DNA from: Parascedosporium putredinis
Lineage: Eukaryota; Ascomycota; Sordariomycetes; Microascales; Microascaceae
Direction: 5' to 3'
DNA: 64,000 bases
NCBI GenBank assembly: GCA_949357655.1
Contig: CASHTG010000021.1
Span: forward strand, 930,001 to 994,000
Shown here piece after piece: positions 21,492-33,053 of the stretch (position 1 is the first letter of the stretch; each line of letters begins with the position of its first letter). A model generated the notes under the pieces. It worked only from the letters and a program-made list of their open reading frames with translations, made no database searches and was not told where the DNA came from. The translations under genes were made by a program, and so were the position numbers.

Positions 21492-24400
21492 GTTTGCGAC
21501 AGCAGCGCAAAGGGGCGGATACGCAGGGGAAACGGAGAGAAAGGTCTAGGGTGGAACGGGGAGGAGAGGAGACAAGGCAAGACTTAGGACCGCGGATGAG
21601 AAGGTGGTGATCAAGAACGAAAGGGTTGTTTTCTGGAAGTGGGAGGTCGGAGACTTTATAGACGAGAATATCATGGGGTTACATTAGTACATGGAAACGC
21701 GGGAATACATGGAACTGGGTATTCTCCGCGCGATGCTATATCGCAACCTTGCCCCTTGACCAACCTCGACTTCCTCCCTCTGGTTGCCGGCAACTATCGC
21801 CACGGTATAGGTTCGGTAGTGGATCCAGCGTGGAGTCAATATCGCGCGCGCGTGGGGAGGGAACCCTCTTCTTCCCCAGACCCATTGTCGCCATAGCGAG
21901 AAAAGGAGACCCGCCACAAGACTCGAGAAGGCGGTTCCTTGATTCCTCGAATGCGGGGTGCATGGGCGAAAGCTGGGCGCCAACGAACTATAGCTTTCAT
22001 ATCGAAGGCGCGGCCTGTTTCGGCCAAATGGCCCGTCCTCTAGCAAGCGTTCATAGGGTGCGGGTTATAAACGATAGAGTGAGGGTGGGGGAAGCGAGGC
22101 ACCCGCTGCTCCTTGACCACTTCCATCTGCAGACGTCAGTGTTGGGCACGTACTATAGCACCCGCTCCTAGGAGCCGAGAGCGGGTGGGAGAGGGATGTG
22201 AGCTTTGTTTTGATCGCACTAAGCCTGGTTCGAGATGGAGTGCGAGGAAACAAAGTACATGGTTTTGTGGAAGCAATCAATCGGCTTTGGGAGGCAGGCT
22301 ACAAACGTATCAAGGGGTTTGTCGAGAACCAGAATCTTCTTACAAGGGATGGCCACGTTTTGGATGGCACTCCGTATGGCACGGAAAGTGCCCAACTACA
22401 TCTATCAATCATTCTACGGTTCTTAGCATTCACGTTGTTCAAGTAACGGGTTTTGGCTGACTGGCTGGGTAATGTTTTCCTATCGAAGTGACAGAAACAA
22501 ACACGAGTGCCGTGATTCTACATGTAGGCTCCAAACCCCCTCTTTTGTGTAGACACTCAACAGAGCCGGCTTTGCGCAATATCTTGTCGATCGTTGAATG
22601 GCGAATATGGATGTTTGTATAGGGGTATATTTGATAGTGGAATATGTGCCTGATAGAGCTCCACATTTTGCCGTCTCTCCTCTCTCTGCTCTTCTTCTTC
22701 TTCTTCTTTTTTTGCCTCTTTGTCCATCCTGTCGTTTTTCTTCCTGCTCTTTGGTCCCTCTGAATCTTGAGTCGAGATGGCTAAGCGTGTTGCTTCGTTT
22801 TTTGCCGAATTGGGAAGCCAACTTAGATGAAACGACTGTCCAATTGGTCGGCCACATTCCGACTATTCTGTGTGCCTGGATCATCTGTGATGGCCCCAAA
22901 TTTGATTTCCGGAAATATATTTTCCGCCAATTCTTCCACCAGTCAGCGGCCGATCTGTCTCTCTCCGTCCAGTCACAGTCGAAACGTCTATATATCTCGA
23001 TATTGCCCCTGCCGTGCTGTCAAGGGCGGAGGAATGAGCGGGAGTGTAGAATAGAGAACCCATTCATTACGTCTAGAGTTTGCTGACCCAGTCAATCCCA
23101 GCGTATGTCCCTCCCCACCCACAGGAAACAAAGTCAAGGCGGAGACAAAAAAAAGAGACTTTCGCTTCCGAGTCTTGGGTCGGGTGGCGCTCGGAAGCGG
23201 AACGCTCAAGGTTGCGATCCATTCTGGGGATATTGGGCGGGGTCTTTTTATGCGGGGAGAAGCCATCTGGATCTGACATTGCATCTATGGATTCATTAGA
23301 TTCATATCAATTGTTATGGGGATCAGCCATGGAAGGACCAGTCAGCCCTGACATCAGATGCTATTCTCCGCTCTTGTTCGATGTACTGGTTGACTGGGTG
23401 CCTCTTCGCCCGTTGCCCCCGTCTCCACGCAGCTGCGTCGTTTCCTGGCATTCCAGGTAAGAACGTCGCCGTCTACCGGATTTTCTTTGCCTCCTTTCCC
23501 CTTCCCATCGCATATATATGAGGGCATGGGAAAGGGATGGGGTTTCGTTTTACTTATGATCTTTGGCAAGGTCATTTGTTCGCTGCGCCGTGAGGTCCTT
23601 GATACCAGGAAAGTGCGGTTTGTCTACGATGTTGGTCCCTTGCTGCAGTCTCGTAGAGCACCACAGATACTCCGCCATGGATCCGTACCTTTGCGATGTT
23701 ATAGCTCATACTGCGCTACTTGCGACTACTCAGGTTGATGTGATTTACCATAGTGCCTTGTCTTGGCGGCCACGAAGCAGGGCGGTCTTCTTACCCCCAG
23801 ATCAACTTTCGTTACGTTACCCGCCCAGTGGGATAATGGCCCGCAACGAGAGTGAGGTGAACCTGCTCCGTGACCTCAGTTAGGTACACGGTTGGGAGCT
23901 ATAGTTCCCCTCGACGACAAAATATGAAATATCTTTAAAGGCGGTTCTCTATCCCCCTTGGCGTCATGGCCCTCCAATAGGAGCCGGCAGTTATCCGGGA
24001 GGGTCGCTCACGGAAGGTGGCTCGAGCCTTTTGTCAGTGTGTTTCCAAGTGCCGCCGGCCTCGTGGTGGCTAGAATTCCCCGATGCGCCAAGAACCTCGC
24101 CCATCTATTTCCTCCATCCTCACTCGTGGAACTTTGCCCGTCCGTCGATAATGGATTCTTATAGCCAAGATCATATTACTATAGGGGGCACTCTCCAACG
24201 ACAAAAGTACTCCGGCATTCCCTGCAGCAGCAGGGTATCTGGGTGGGTTGTGTGCCTGCTCCTAGTGTTGCCTTTCGCCAACCTATCGACGATGGATGGC
24301 CCCCAGTCCTGCGAGTGATGCATCCCAGTCTGACTCAAAAGGTACGTAAGGGGAATATACACCTAATTCTTTATGTGAGGTCCACCGCCACACTGCACCG

Positions 24401-26527
24401 CGAATGCCCCTCCCGCCCCGCAGCAGCTGAACTATCATGAGACGAACGCACGTATATGTATCGCAAAGGGGGACTGGAAGTGGCAATATGGGCCCGCATT
24501 GATATTGTTTGGGCTATCGGCCAGATCTTACCGGCTCCGAGCATTCCATAGCGCGCGACCTTTCTCGCTAACCTATCACATGCCGCGACAGATATGGTAT
24601 ATTATAGACTTTGTCTTGTTTCTTTCATCACCTGGCCCTGTTGGTATAGATGAATCCTACATGCAAGCTAGAGACGTGCTGCAGAAGTCTGTTTTGCCTG
24701 GCACCCTTTTCAGAGCACGTGGCCAGGCAACGTAGCGTCTCTTACATCATATCAAGCCTCGAGGTATCCGTAAAATTCAGGTTAGGGAGAAACCGTCCTT
24801 TTCCCCGAGATATCTAACAGGGTATGAGTCCCCGGTAGTGGATCCCGAATTCCGTGCCGGGTGTGGGAGGGCCGTTGGCTACATCACCGCCAGCCCTCAC
24901 GAGACCGGTTTCTCGATTTCAAAGCAAGCGAAAGCAGAGTGCTGCTAGGAAGAATGGCCGAGAGCTTACATGGAGAGAGCGTTCATGCGGTGGTATCCGC
25001 ATCTGACGTTGCAGGAGTAGGGGACGGAAGCCGAGGGGATGAGGGAGATGAGAGAGGAAGGTGATGAACAGCAGGGAATGAAACTCAATCTCGAGAAGAG
25101 AATGGAGGCAAAGGAACCTAGGCCAACGAGGGCGCGCCCGGGCGGAAGAAACCAAGGCGCCCTAACCTTGGCTTGACTCTGTAGGGGGCTTGTTTGGGAG
25201 CCTTGCTTTTCTTCCTTCTCAAAGCCCCATCCATTTTCTCCGACTAAGAGCTTATTTCTCAAGGACTAACCCTTCTAGTATCTGGTGTACCCATCCTTCA
25301 GAGTGCCGTTCTAACCCTCTCTTTCATAACAACTTCAAGCCACCAGGCCGACAGTTGGCGAGTGTTTGATATTTTCTGCTATATGAATCTATGGGATCAC
25401 CCCAGTAGCCTAGACACCGCGTCTAAACCACCAAGGCAAAGGGACCCCATCCTAGACCTTTCAAACAACGCTCGCTGAAGAGTTGGAGTAAACCCTTGGC
25501 GTAACAGATCTCCTTATAACACCATACTCAACCGGCGCATCAACCCACCGTTTCTTTGAAAACCGCAGAAGCAGTTGAGCACGTCTATCTATAACCAAGA
25601 GCACATTCCTCGTCTCCCAGCTTCCATCTCACCAAATATTCTTTTAAGAGCTAACCTCGTCTACATGTCACTAGCCTCAAGCTCAAGCTTTGCTTTAACC
25701 TCAATCCCGATAGCCCCCGACCACCGTGATACGCCAGAGGGATGACAATTCACTTTACCAGTCAATGTCGGAAGCGTGATCTTAGCTCCATGACACCAAT
25801 AGATGTTTCCAGTACTTAGTATCTAGGCTGGCTGAACTGAATATCCTACGATCTACGGCGTAGCGTGGACCTAAAGAATGCAGACAGAGATGTGAAGAAG
25901 GATGAGATGCCCATTGGTTTACTCACTTATGATTGCCATCTACTGAAATATGGACAGCCCTAATGAGGAGGGAACACAAAAGGTAGGACAGGGACAGCTT
26001 GGCATCCCCGTAACGACTTTACCTGTGAGGCCAGTGCGCTGGGTAAGATACGTTACATGTACTATCCTCTAACTCTTCTGCCACATTCACCGCGATCCCC
26101 ATACAACGCAAGACTTGATAGGCGGTCAATTTTCAGCTGCGAGATTCCGGATTTCCATCTTGTAAACATACTAGACTTCTAGAGTCTATTGCTTCTGGAC
26201 TTGAGTCAAACGGCCTATTCGTTCCTTCTTTGAGAAATATCGAATAAGATCACTCGGTCTTCCCCTTTTCGGATGCGTGTAGGGATCATGGAGAGCCGGA
26301 GTTCGCACTAAACTTCAACAGATGGGGCATAGTGATGGTGATATTAAACTATAGACCCATGGATGGATCCATTCATCCATTCTCACTCGTCCTGCCCCTG
26401 ATAGAATCAACACTAAACGATACTCGTTCCTAGTGGTACCCAGTTTCTCCTGTTGCTTTAACTCACAGCAGTTCTAAAGAGTCCAGCCTTTTCTTTTCTT
26501 TCTTGTTTTCAGGTTACCTTCTCTCGA
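21492..26527. other. 5-kb intergenic region
   Basis: The AA9 promoter is at the left. No gene recognised in 5 kb; open frames are short and overlapping. From 25,263 to 26,527 neither strand has an open frame of 60 codons. A CTACATGTAG palindrome is at 22,518-22,527. No terminal repeats or transposase remnants seen. Confidence 0.5.
21654..21660 (-). promoter_or_regulatory. TATA box of the AA9 gene
   Basis: TATAAAG on the minus strand, about 165 bp upstream of the ATG. Confidence 0.55.
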
Positions 26528-26953
26528 TCATGTGCCCCGCGTATCCCCTTCGTTTGCCACTGTTCCTTTCAGTCGTTGTTCATCTCTCTCGCTAATCGAA
26601 CGTGGGGTTGGTCCGTAACAATTGACACAGCTCCTGCGACAGTTCCAGTAGCAGTGCTCAAGTTTAGCCTTATCTGGTCGGTCACCGTACTTTTCGTGGC
26701 ATCGCTTGTGGCATGGCAAACACGTTTCGCCGTGGCAAGTTCCAGGAAGGTATTCGAAATAGCTCAAGAAAACTTCAACGAAGATTCTGGGCTCGTGCGC
26801 GGACTTGGTGACCTCTGGCGCGGCGGTGATGTCGGCTGGTGGGGCTTCGGCAACAGCGGTGCCCTGCTCGTCGGTTACGGCCGTGCCGAGAGGAGTGGCG
26901 GCGGCCATGCCAATGAAGGCGGCAAGGCAAGTAAGGCTAAGAGAGAGCTTCAT
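26528..26953 (-). CDS. Cysteine-rich secreted protein with twin CX3C core
   Basis: Predicted extracellular protein of 141 aa, family not recognised. A signal peptide (about residues 1-20, ending MAAAT) precedes an Ala/Glu-rich pro-like stretch. The cysteine core spans residues 73-112: Cys 73, 78, 81, 85, 101, 105, 109 and 112, spacing C-x4-C-x2-C-x3-C-x15-C-x3-C-x3-C-x2-C. The central CHKRC...CYWNC is a twin CX3C arrangement, as in alpha-hairpin folds held by two disulfides; the outer cysteines could add two more bonds. Small Tim chaperones also use twin CX3C, but the signal peptide argues for secretion. The C-terminal 28 residues are polar. No intron or frame break. A TATA-like TATAAAA lies about 260 bp upstream. 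Candidate effector or antimicrobial peptide; the role is inference. Confidence 0.8.
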   Translation of the reverse strand: MKLSLSLTCLAAFIGMAAATPLGTAVTDEQGTAVAEAPPADITAAPEVTKSAHEPRIFVEVFLSYFEYLPGTCHGETCLPCHKRCHEKYGDRPDKAKLEHCYWNCRRSCVNCYGPTPRSISERDEQRLKGTVANEGDTRGT

Positions 26954-28288
26954 GGCGATGACTGCTGATATAGATTCGAGACTCGTATAGACGCGTGCGC
27001 GTGTGTATATGTGTGTATGTATGTGTATGTGTGTGTGTGTGCGTGAGGCGGGAGTGGCAGCGTACTGGTGGATGAGTATAGGTTTGGCGGCTTGGATGTT
27101 GCCTCAGGAAAGAGATAATGGCAGACAAAGGCCTAGATACTCTGAAGTGGTATCTACGTAGGGAAGGGCGGACAAGTTTACCGGGTGCTACTTTGGAAAG
27201 AGTTGGCCATTTTATACCTGGGCGCTAGACGAACCCACTTCTCCCTTGTCGCCGCTCTGTACAAATGAGGTCGCTGTGTGGAAGAAAATGACTCTTTTGA
27301 ATTTCATGTCTCTTGGGCCTTGATCTTTGTCATAAAGGGCCCATGGATGCGCAGCTGTGAGGATCTCCCGCGGACCTCATGCTTCATTCACCTCTTGGCC
27401 GCAACGGGTATTTTGAGGACTCGTCTTACCCCGTTGAGTGTGTTTGGCGGTATTGCAAAGGAGTATAGTAGTACGTATCAGCGAGCTCGTGCACGGGTAA
27501 ACATTGTTAGCTTTGAGGACCCGTGCGAGCTTTGAGGACCAGTCGAAGCTGTCCAACTCACGATTTCACATGTCATATTCAACCCCCCAGAATTATATCC
27601 CTACAGGTAGCATATGCCATTGATCTCGCTATTAGATAGTTTTTCGATTCGTGCGAATAATTGATCAATGAAATATCTTTTAGGAAGGGCCGGGATGGCT
27701 TGGGGGATGTGGATGGGGGAGCAGGGTAGGCAGACGCAATATCTTATATCCTTCCTCGTTCAAACACGACTATCAGTGATGATATTCAACAGAACTCTGA
27801 GTCCGAGGACTTGAAAAGGCGAAGTCGGTCTGTTACATAAAAGAGCAAATGGGTTTACTCAACACTTACCGCATCGGCATGACGGCTTTTCGCGGGCTTT
27901 CATTTTGGATGGTGGACCTCATTATGAATCACACCTCAAGGGCTCCATGCCGGACTATGCCAATGTTGAGATCCGCCGGTATTGCATCCATCCCCTACAT
28001 GTATATGTACATCATGAATATTGACGTAGGACACGTGAAGGCTTCATACAGTATTCCAGATAATATATTGGCACCTGAGGATAGCCTGGGGTCTCTTGGT
28101 TTCACTGAGTGAGCCGTTGGTAATAATTCGTCGGTGCACAGGAATTGAAAGAGAATACATCCATGGATCCAGTACATAGAGACTGATATCATCTTCCACT
28201 AATGTAGGGAACATCTAAAGCAATCCAAAACACCTACACTTCTTCCAGCCCCATTGGTAGCGCCGCTCAACCAACCACGTGAATTTTA
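26954..28288. other. Intergenic region
   Basis: Just upstream of the cysteine-rich gene lies a GT/AT microsatellite (27,001-27,044), probably in its 5' leader or core promoter, and a TATA-like element at about 27,209-27,216. No gene seen in the rest. Confidence 0.5.
27001..27044. repeat. GT-rich microsatellite
   Basis: Imperfect (GT)n with AT interruptions, about 50-90 bp upstream of the cysteine-rich secreted protein ATG. Confidence 0.85.
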
Positions 28289-29295
28289 TTAAGGGTTGAC
28301 CGCACATCCTGAGACGTCAGTTAGCCGAGCTGGGCATGCCACTTGCTTGTAGACAGCTTCCCATCCGTTGATATTGCCGCCAGCCCAATTGAATCGCCAG
28401 TAGCACCCCCTTGTAGATTCGAAGGGATGCGGTCACAGTTGGAGCCGCTGGAGATTCCGCCATAGTCGTCTCCCCTATTTCCCGCCGCCAAGCATCGGGC
28501 GCGCGTTACGTCAGTCACATAACTCAAACAACGGTAAAGGAGGTAATCCAAGAAAGATGAGTAAAATACACATACCAGTCGTATCCGGTGCCATATTGAG
28601 ATCTACAGGCGGTCCCGACGGGCCCGAGCCCTCCACCAGGTGTCATGATGATCAGGTCTCCGGCGACGACGTCGCCACCAGCACCGCCAGGAGAGACGAC
28701 CTGGACAATCATCTTCTTGCCCTTCTCACTAGCCGCGCCCGAGACCCACTGCACTTCGAAGCACTTGCAGCAGTTCGGGTTCTCGGCGGTGAAGTCGTTT
28801 CCGATGTGGAAGGCGAAACCGTAAGAGAGCTCTTCGGACACTGGAATCGGCGAGTAGTCGCCGCAGAGGAAGCCCGTATCGCTCGAGGCACCCTCGCATG
28901 TGCTCTGGGAGGTGCGGCCTGCCTCGCGTTGGAGGACGTTGTCATCTTTATCGCAGACATTGGTGGCTCCCCTACAGAACTAGTTAGACTCTATCGCTGC
29001 GTGGATATCCATGAAATCCGCGCCAAAGTAAAGGTGATCGCGGTATTCTGTGGGTGGTGCTTACCGTGTGTTCCAAATGTTGGTGTTGAAGACAGTCGCG
29101 CATGTTGGTTTGCAGCTAAAACATGATGAGGATGTCAGTTTGATTGAGGACATTTCAAATGCAGATGATCGGCAGGCCGGGAGGGGAGAAGAGGGTAAAA
29201 TCGTACCAATTCCAGCCCGTATATGTCCGCGCCAAGGTGGACTGGGAGGTAGCAACACCGGCCAGAGAGGCAGCAAGGAAATATCTCAACAACAT
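28289..29295 (-). CDS. Secreted GH45-like protein lacking catalytic Asp residues
   Basis: Double-psi beta-barrel protein of the GH45 endoglucanase family by its landmark segments: NCCKPTC, NCCKCFEV, DLIIMTPGGGLG, DDYGGISSGSNCD and GCYWRFNWA. Signal peptide ends about residue 17-18. Exons are 29295-29207, 29115-29065, 28971-28576 and 28474-28289. One base is missing from the C run 28406-28410 (G on the coding strand); restoring it yields the conserved GCYWRFNW tail and a 240-aa protein, whereas the raw frame stops at 28321. In active GH45 enzymes (Humicola insolens EGV numbering) D10 in YWDCCKP and D121 in GIFDGC are catalytic. Here the first is N29 (GWNCCKP) and the second region reads GPVGTAC, with no Asp. 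The Asp of the DL motif (D152) remains. It is probably a non-hydrolytic binding or wall-loosening protein. Confidence 0.88.
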
Positions 29296-32230
29296 AACGC
29301 AAGTAATCTTACGAGATAGTACGAAGTGGTATTATAGACGATGATGTGAGATCGACAAGCAGTTGGCGATAGGTGGAAAATACCTGGCCTACTGAGGAGC
29401 GCAAACGAGAGATGATAACCTGCAAGAGTGCGGCGGAAAGTCGGGCACAAGACGGAGCGGCCCTTTGTCCATATATAACCGCGGAATCTACCAGGAGGAA
29501 ATCCGCGGCGTTGTATCCGCCCTCTTAGATATTCCGCAAGGCGGCAACTCCATCACATACATGGGTTCATGCTTCCGTCTGCTAAGAAAACAGAGGGTAG
29601 GGTATTCCATTGCGCGGGGGTACCTGAGCGATTCACGCACTTACACGACAAGTTTTATATGATGACACCACGGCGCTGACCGGGACAAATCTGTTCTGGC
29701 AGGAGTATCAAGCCAACTCAAGATGGACAAGTAGGGTGTAGATAGAGGTATATATTAAGGTTTTGGCATATTATTACCACGTTTTCCAAGAGTAAGTGTC
29801 ACATATCATATCCAGGGCCAGACTGAAACATGTACCGAAGTACACCGGAGCGGGAACCCATACTACTTCATTGAAACATGCTGCATAATAGACGCAGTTC
29901 TCGGCGAAAGAGCCGTGACTGATATGGACGACCGGAAGGGGAGGAGTGCCGTGAGACTATGGCTGCTATAAACGGTCAATGTTATCATCGTAGGCGTACA
30001 TGTGGGAGGGTGCCGAGATACGGGGAAACTCTACCGCCGCGGTCGCTCTACCCTAACAGCATGCGAGGTTGACCTCGAGAACACCGTAAAGTTCAAGGCC
30101 ATCCGAGTCTGGCTCATCCAAGGACTATCAGGTGGTACATGTAGTATGCTGAGGCTAGGAATAAATATGACAGCACACCAATCCGGGTGATATCGATGCC
30201 ACCAAGACAAAGCACCCATGGCAAGATGAAAATAGATACGCAAGACAAGGATCCCTAGCCTTGTCAAAGGAGGGAGTGGATCTTTCATTTGCCACGTTCC
30301 TGACCCGATTTGAAGAGAGCTGGGAATCTTTAATCTCACTGGCCCTGCTTGCCGGATAATGTGAATTGGCGTGTCTCGTCAGCTAGAAGTGGGAGCACCT
30401 CCATCATGGTGAGAACGGGCGCACCTTGATAATGGGAGTGTATTATCGACTACGAAAAGAGGTAAATGAGGGCGTGCAGATGGAGTCGTGACAACGGGAT
30501 AGACAAGAGAGGGGCTTGGAGTCAAGGCGGCCAGGACGTTCATCAGTACATGGATGGGGCTATCTACTATCCATCGAGGACGTATAATAGAGAAACTGGG
30601 CATAGCTCCAAGTCCTCCGAGGCCTGGAAGTTTAAAGGTTTGGCTCCACTTTTGATCTAGTTGGCACCTGCACCTTAAATCCCGACTCCAATTACCCGTG
30701 ATAGTCAAGGATATGTTATGTTGAGGTCACGGACGATGGGTAGCCTATAATATTCCTTGAATGGAATTTGTTTACTAGTATGGCTAAACCCCTCTTGGCC
30801 AAGGCCTTTCGTATGCTCATTGCACTATTTCATCGCCGCCCTTTTTTGACGGTTGACGTGTTTCGGGAAATTCAATCTTGCGTTCCGTTTCCCTCGGTCG
30901 ATCACCCGCTGCGCTGGGCTTTGATCGTTGTTAAAGAAAGGGGCTTCTAGAAGGACGGGCAATCGCGTAGCAATGGGTGAATGCGGCGCTGAGGGAGAAG
31001 GAAGAGGGCCGGGACGGTATTACAAGGAGTGGGCTCGCTCCCGCCTTCGGAAAAAGGGGGCGGGAAACGGATAATAGAATACCAAATGCCGTAAATGCAA
31101 TGGATGAGGCCAATGGTTTCCTGGTCCGGAAGCTCCTCCGAGGAAAGGGAGCCGAGCTCCAAACCAGCTTTGGACGGACTGCAGACTTCATTCACCCAAG
31201 ACTCCCTTTGCATCAATGATCTTTGGTCTTGGGAAGCCGAACCTCCCGTTATGAACTAGAATGCCACACCCGATGTTGGGATCCGAAGCTACGACGTCAA
31301 TTGATCTTTCCCAAGGGTATCCTAGAATAGGAGCATCATCGAGCGGTCTCTGCGGCTGGAGGCCGGGAAGTCCGGAAAAAGGGAGACTAATCTATGCAGG
31401 CGTTTGGTGTGGACCATCCAACGCAAACCTTGCCAGTACCCAGATCCTCGGTTTAATCAGAGAGGAGCCATCATAGCCTGCTCGTCGGGGTTCGCATGTG
31501 CTTGCGTGAGCGCGCATGCGTGTACGCCCAGAAGACTCCGCTGGGTACAGTATCTTATTTACCCGTCAACTGGTCCGGAAAGGCGTGGCCCAAGGGGGCG
31601 ACCATGTGTGAAGATGGAGAATACCCAAGCGATGGTCTTGCCACGCCAACTTCGGCACATGAAGCTCTTCTGCTCACTTTGGGACCAAGAGCGGAGACCT
31701 AATTGAGGATGTGGTTGTTTGTCGATTTGTGTTGGTCAATTCTTTGAAGAGGGGGTGGGGGAATACTCTTATGTCGTCGCAGCTGTGCTGTCCACGTCGG
31801 GGACATGGTAAAACTGTCATGGCAGAAATGTTACAAATGTAGTCATCGATTATCGCCGGGGTTTCGATGGCCTCTGTGACAGATCCTGGACGAATCACCT
31901 AGCATGGAATTGGCCATTGGCGCAGGTAGGTCGGGACAAAAGTCAGGCCTAACGCTGATGAACGGAATTCACTTGCAAACTAGAAAGGGAGCATGAATTT
32001 CCGTTTGGGTGACGAGGTCATCATGAGAAATTAGGATAAATTAGGAGTTGGTACTACATGTACATGTAGGAGTACAATCCAGATCCAAGGTACATGAGAG
32101 TGCGGGAGAATTCCTTGCGCACACATATCGCGGGTATATTGCTATCCAGTCCTCACCCCTCTACGAGTGTTAAATCACCAAAGGGCCAGCCCGTCCCTCA
32201 CCAGCGAGGGTGGTCGGCGCTCGGTCCTTC
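29296..32230. other. Intergenic region
   Basis: The GH45-like promoter with a TATATA element at about 29,470-29,479. No gene recognised in the following 2.7 kb. A perfect 16-bp palindrome lies at 32,054-32,069. Confidence 0.5.
29470..29479 (-). promoter_or_regulatory. TATA box of the GH45-like gene
   Basis: TTATATATGG on the minus strand, about 175 bp upstream of the ATG. Confidence 0.55.
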
Positions 32231-33053
32231 TTACACCATCAAGGCAGCGAGAGCGACGGCGAAAACACCGACCAGACCCACCTTGACGGAGCTGCCGGCG
32301 CCCTTATCGTCACCGTCGTTCTTATCCTTGTTATCGCCGCCGTTATCGTCGTTGTTGTCGTCGTCATCGGAGGAAGAAGCGTCCGCAACGACGCCGCCGT
32401 GGGCGGTGGGGGTGCGACGGCCCGGCTTAGAGAGCTCGCCTTTTCGCGGTATTCGTTGAGGTCGTCGTTGCTGGCGAGGTTGACGGCGCCAATCATGCCC
32501 TCGGAGCACTCGTTGTCCTATAGAATGAGGAACCAACAAGTAAGAAAATAGCCCACTGCATGATTGCTGATTGCGTTCGAGAAAAGGGATGTCTCCTTGT
32601 CTTCGAAATTGGTGTGGACATACCTGTGTGGAATAGAAAACAATAGGCTCGGTATCGTTAATTTGAACGCGGAAGACTTTGTCCTAGCCAGCGAGAAATG
32701 TTAGTTGTATAAAATTTTGGTTGAGATGTCCCGGTGCGGTGACAAGCGTGTGCTTTGCTTGGGACAGGACGGAGGTGTGGGTCTCGCGCTTACGCTCTCG
32801 CCAGAGTCAACGGCGAAGTAGCCGGAGAAGAAGCCGCCCTCGTTGGCGGGGACGCAGGGCCCGTTGACGCTATCAAACTCGCCCATGGCGACGCTGTGGT
32901 TCTTGGGGCCGAAGTGGAACTCGAGGACATCGCCCTTATCGGCCGTCACCGTTTCGGGGCTGAACTTGTTATCCTCCCCGCGGTGATCTCAATCGTTTTG
33001 GTAAAAGCCGGGGCGGCAGCCGCGAGGGCGAGGATGGTGGACGAGTGACGCAT
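32231..33053 (-). CDS. GPI-anchored cupredoxin-domain surface protein
   Basis: Extracellular cupredoxin-fold protein of the fungal serine-rich/GPI type. The signal peptide MRHSSTILALAAAAPAFT is followed by a cupredoxin domain (TIEITAG...KGDVLEFHFGPKNHSVA...EGGFFSGYF...FRVQINDTEPIVFYSTQ...ECSEGMIGAVN). A low-complexity D/N/S linker (SSSDDDDNNDDNGG) leads to a GPI-attachment signal: small residues GAGSS, then the hydrophobic tail VGLVGVFAVALAALMV. Exons: 33053-32794, 32683-32624 and 32517-32231. Missing bases are inferred at 32,976-32,979 (C run; ITAGEDNKFSPE otherwise hits a stop) and 32,441-32,444 (T run), giving 202 aa. Of the four type-1 copper ligands, the first His (KNHSVA) and Met (EGM) are present, but the usual Cys (FYC) is Ser and the second His is Glu. 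Confidence 0.85.

Noticed and set aside
20715..21587. 290-codon plus-strand open frame
   Set aside because: Antisense to the intact AA9 gene, which has both copper histidines and a signal peptide.
28321..28551. C-terminal reading of the GH45-like gene ending at 28321
   Set aside because: This frame loses the conserved GCYWRFNW segment; adding one G restores it and extends the gene to 28289.
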